This document shows positions 63,036 to 64,000 of a DNA stretch of 64,000 nucleotides, piece after piece. Position 1 is the stretch's first letter; the number at the start of each line of letters is the position of its first letter. The notes beneath the pieces are model-generated. The model did not search any database. It was not told the DNA's origin and was given only the letters and a program-made list of their open reading frames with translations. Position numbers and translations under genes: made by a program. Source of the stretch: Lepidurus packardi (lineage: Eukaryota; Arthropoda; Branchiopoda; Notostraca; Triopsidae); contig JAKZAN010000006.1 in NCBI GenBank assembly GCA_023053545.1, positions 5,709,001 to 5,773,000 on the forward strand. Direction: 5' to 3'.

Positions 63036-64000
63036 TGAGTTTTCCGGGGATTCCTGACTTTTCGTTAGCGTTATAATATGGTTATTTCATTTAAAACCTT
63101 GTCGAATATTGGGGGTTACCCTACTGTAGCGTTTATAGTGCAGTAATATAAGGGATAGGTCGAATATTACTGCAGAAATATTAATATCACTGCCCAAACT
63201 TTTTTCGACTACCTTACATGTGTTTCTGTAATCCTATTTTAAACGTTTAGACTAAGTTATACATAATCTGTCCAATATAACTGCAGAAATAGTACCGCAG
63301 TAATATTGTTTTTTAGCGAGTTTGGAAAAGCAAAGTTTAGCTCAAGTTCTTAACTCAACTTGCTAATGTTACCTGAGCATCTGAAAGTTATACAATATTT
63401 CTTTTGGAAGTTTTCATTTCTTTGGAAAGTTTTCATTTCTTTTCCGAGAGATAGTCTCGAAAGATTATGGAAGCGAGAATAGGACAATTAATCATCAAAA
63501 GGCCGCAGAGAAAAGCCACCGTCCGTCATGTGGCCAAAGGCCATACAACGACTTTGACGAACGCACCCAAATTTTTCAATATCCAAAAAGCTGTGCGTCA
63601 TACTCACGAACCCCCAAAAAAATGTATAGATCCAACCTGCCATTTCTTTCTCATTTTTTCAGCTCGTGTTATAGATAGCCTTAAGGTTGCCGGGTATACA
63701 TATTAAAAATCACACATCATAGATCACTTTATCAATTCGACCTTCCAGCAAAAGGCTGAGAAGTTCCCTACTTTGCTTCCATAATCCAGTTTTTATCTCT
63801 TTTTGGGGATTTTTACCTGATTTTTAAGGGAGCAGTCATAAGAAACCTGCCACGTATTGCTGCATTATTTGCCAATGCTGCAGTAATAATTTCTGCGTAA
63901 TATCTTCAGCATAAGCTGAAGTAATATACAGAAATTGAGACGGAAGGAACAATGCCATCTGCAATGATATCGGTAATTTGAAGGGAAATATCGTAATATT

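Larger units (their letters stand above)
60910..64000. other. 3.1-kb stretch with no recognised gene
   Basis: Begins with the CNG channel 3' UTR. No exon chain or known protein was found. The stretch holds an AAAACAAGGCTGCCGA/AAAACAAGGCTCCCTA duplicate near 61395 and 61452, a (CA)n tract near 61620, a 13-bp inverted repeat at 62397-62441, and a cluster of CTGCAG-centred palindromes from about 62880 to the edge. The open frame at 63467-63706 has no recognised domain, though its Lys/Arg-rich start could be a first exon of a gene to the right. Confidence 0.45.

Noticed and set aside
63467-63706. 79-codon frame near the right edge with a basic N-terminus
   Set aside because: Possible first exon of a gene to the right, but no family match and no confirmed donor, so not called.

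Overview
This is eukaryotic, animal nuclear DNA. Eleven protein-coding genes are recognisable. Ten are split by mostly short introns (many 55-120 bp) with GT..AG borders, and nothing looks like bacterial operon structure. The gene content (tyrosine hydroxylase with an insect-like N-terminus, a MADF/BESS-type regulator, a CNGB-type channel, a complete FANCI) points to an invertebrate, most likely an arthropod such as a crustacean or chelicerate. The assignment to arthropods is inference. Intergenic DNA and introns are AT-rich and full of short local tandem duplications; I see no intact transposon, rRNA or convincing tRNA.

Layout, left to right. 351-4607 (-): RNA polymerase II second-largest subunit, 16 exons visible, 3' end beyond the left edge. 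5567-9209 (-): K+-dependent Na+/Ca2+ exchanger (SLC24A3/4 type), first exon not found. 9210-16546: no recognised gene. 16547-21206 (-): hexokinase. 21207-27765: no recognised gene. 27766-33485 (-): FANCI. 34863-35877 (+): MADF/BESS protein. 36718-38330 (-): unrecognised disordered basic protein ending in a CaaX box. 39159-43049 (+): FHA protein that is a convincing Ki-67 (MKI67) relative. 44251-47536 (-): tyrosine hydroxylase. 49036-50127 (+): intronless MATH-like/BTB protein. 50869-53954 (+): TMX3-type thioredoxin transmembrane protein. 54601-60909 (+): cyclic nucleotide-gated channel beta-type subunit. 60910-64000: no recognised gene.

Most neighbours are functionally unrelated. The exception is a possible cell-division pair, the Ki-67-like gene and the divergent CaaX-protein gene. 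They are head to head across about 0.8 kb that carries two copies of a CHR-plus-E2F-like motif. The most noteworthy items are this Ki-67-like gene with its PP1-docking segment, the shared cell-cycle-type promoter motif, and a recurring fixed-spacing CCAAT/CRE module. Next come the conserved FANCI ubiquitination/phosphorylation region and the unusual pore and ligand-pocket residues of the CNG subunit. Exon borders given here were read by eye from splice sites, reading frame and family alignment, so individual borders may be off.
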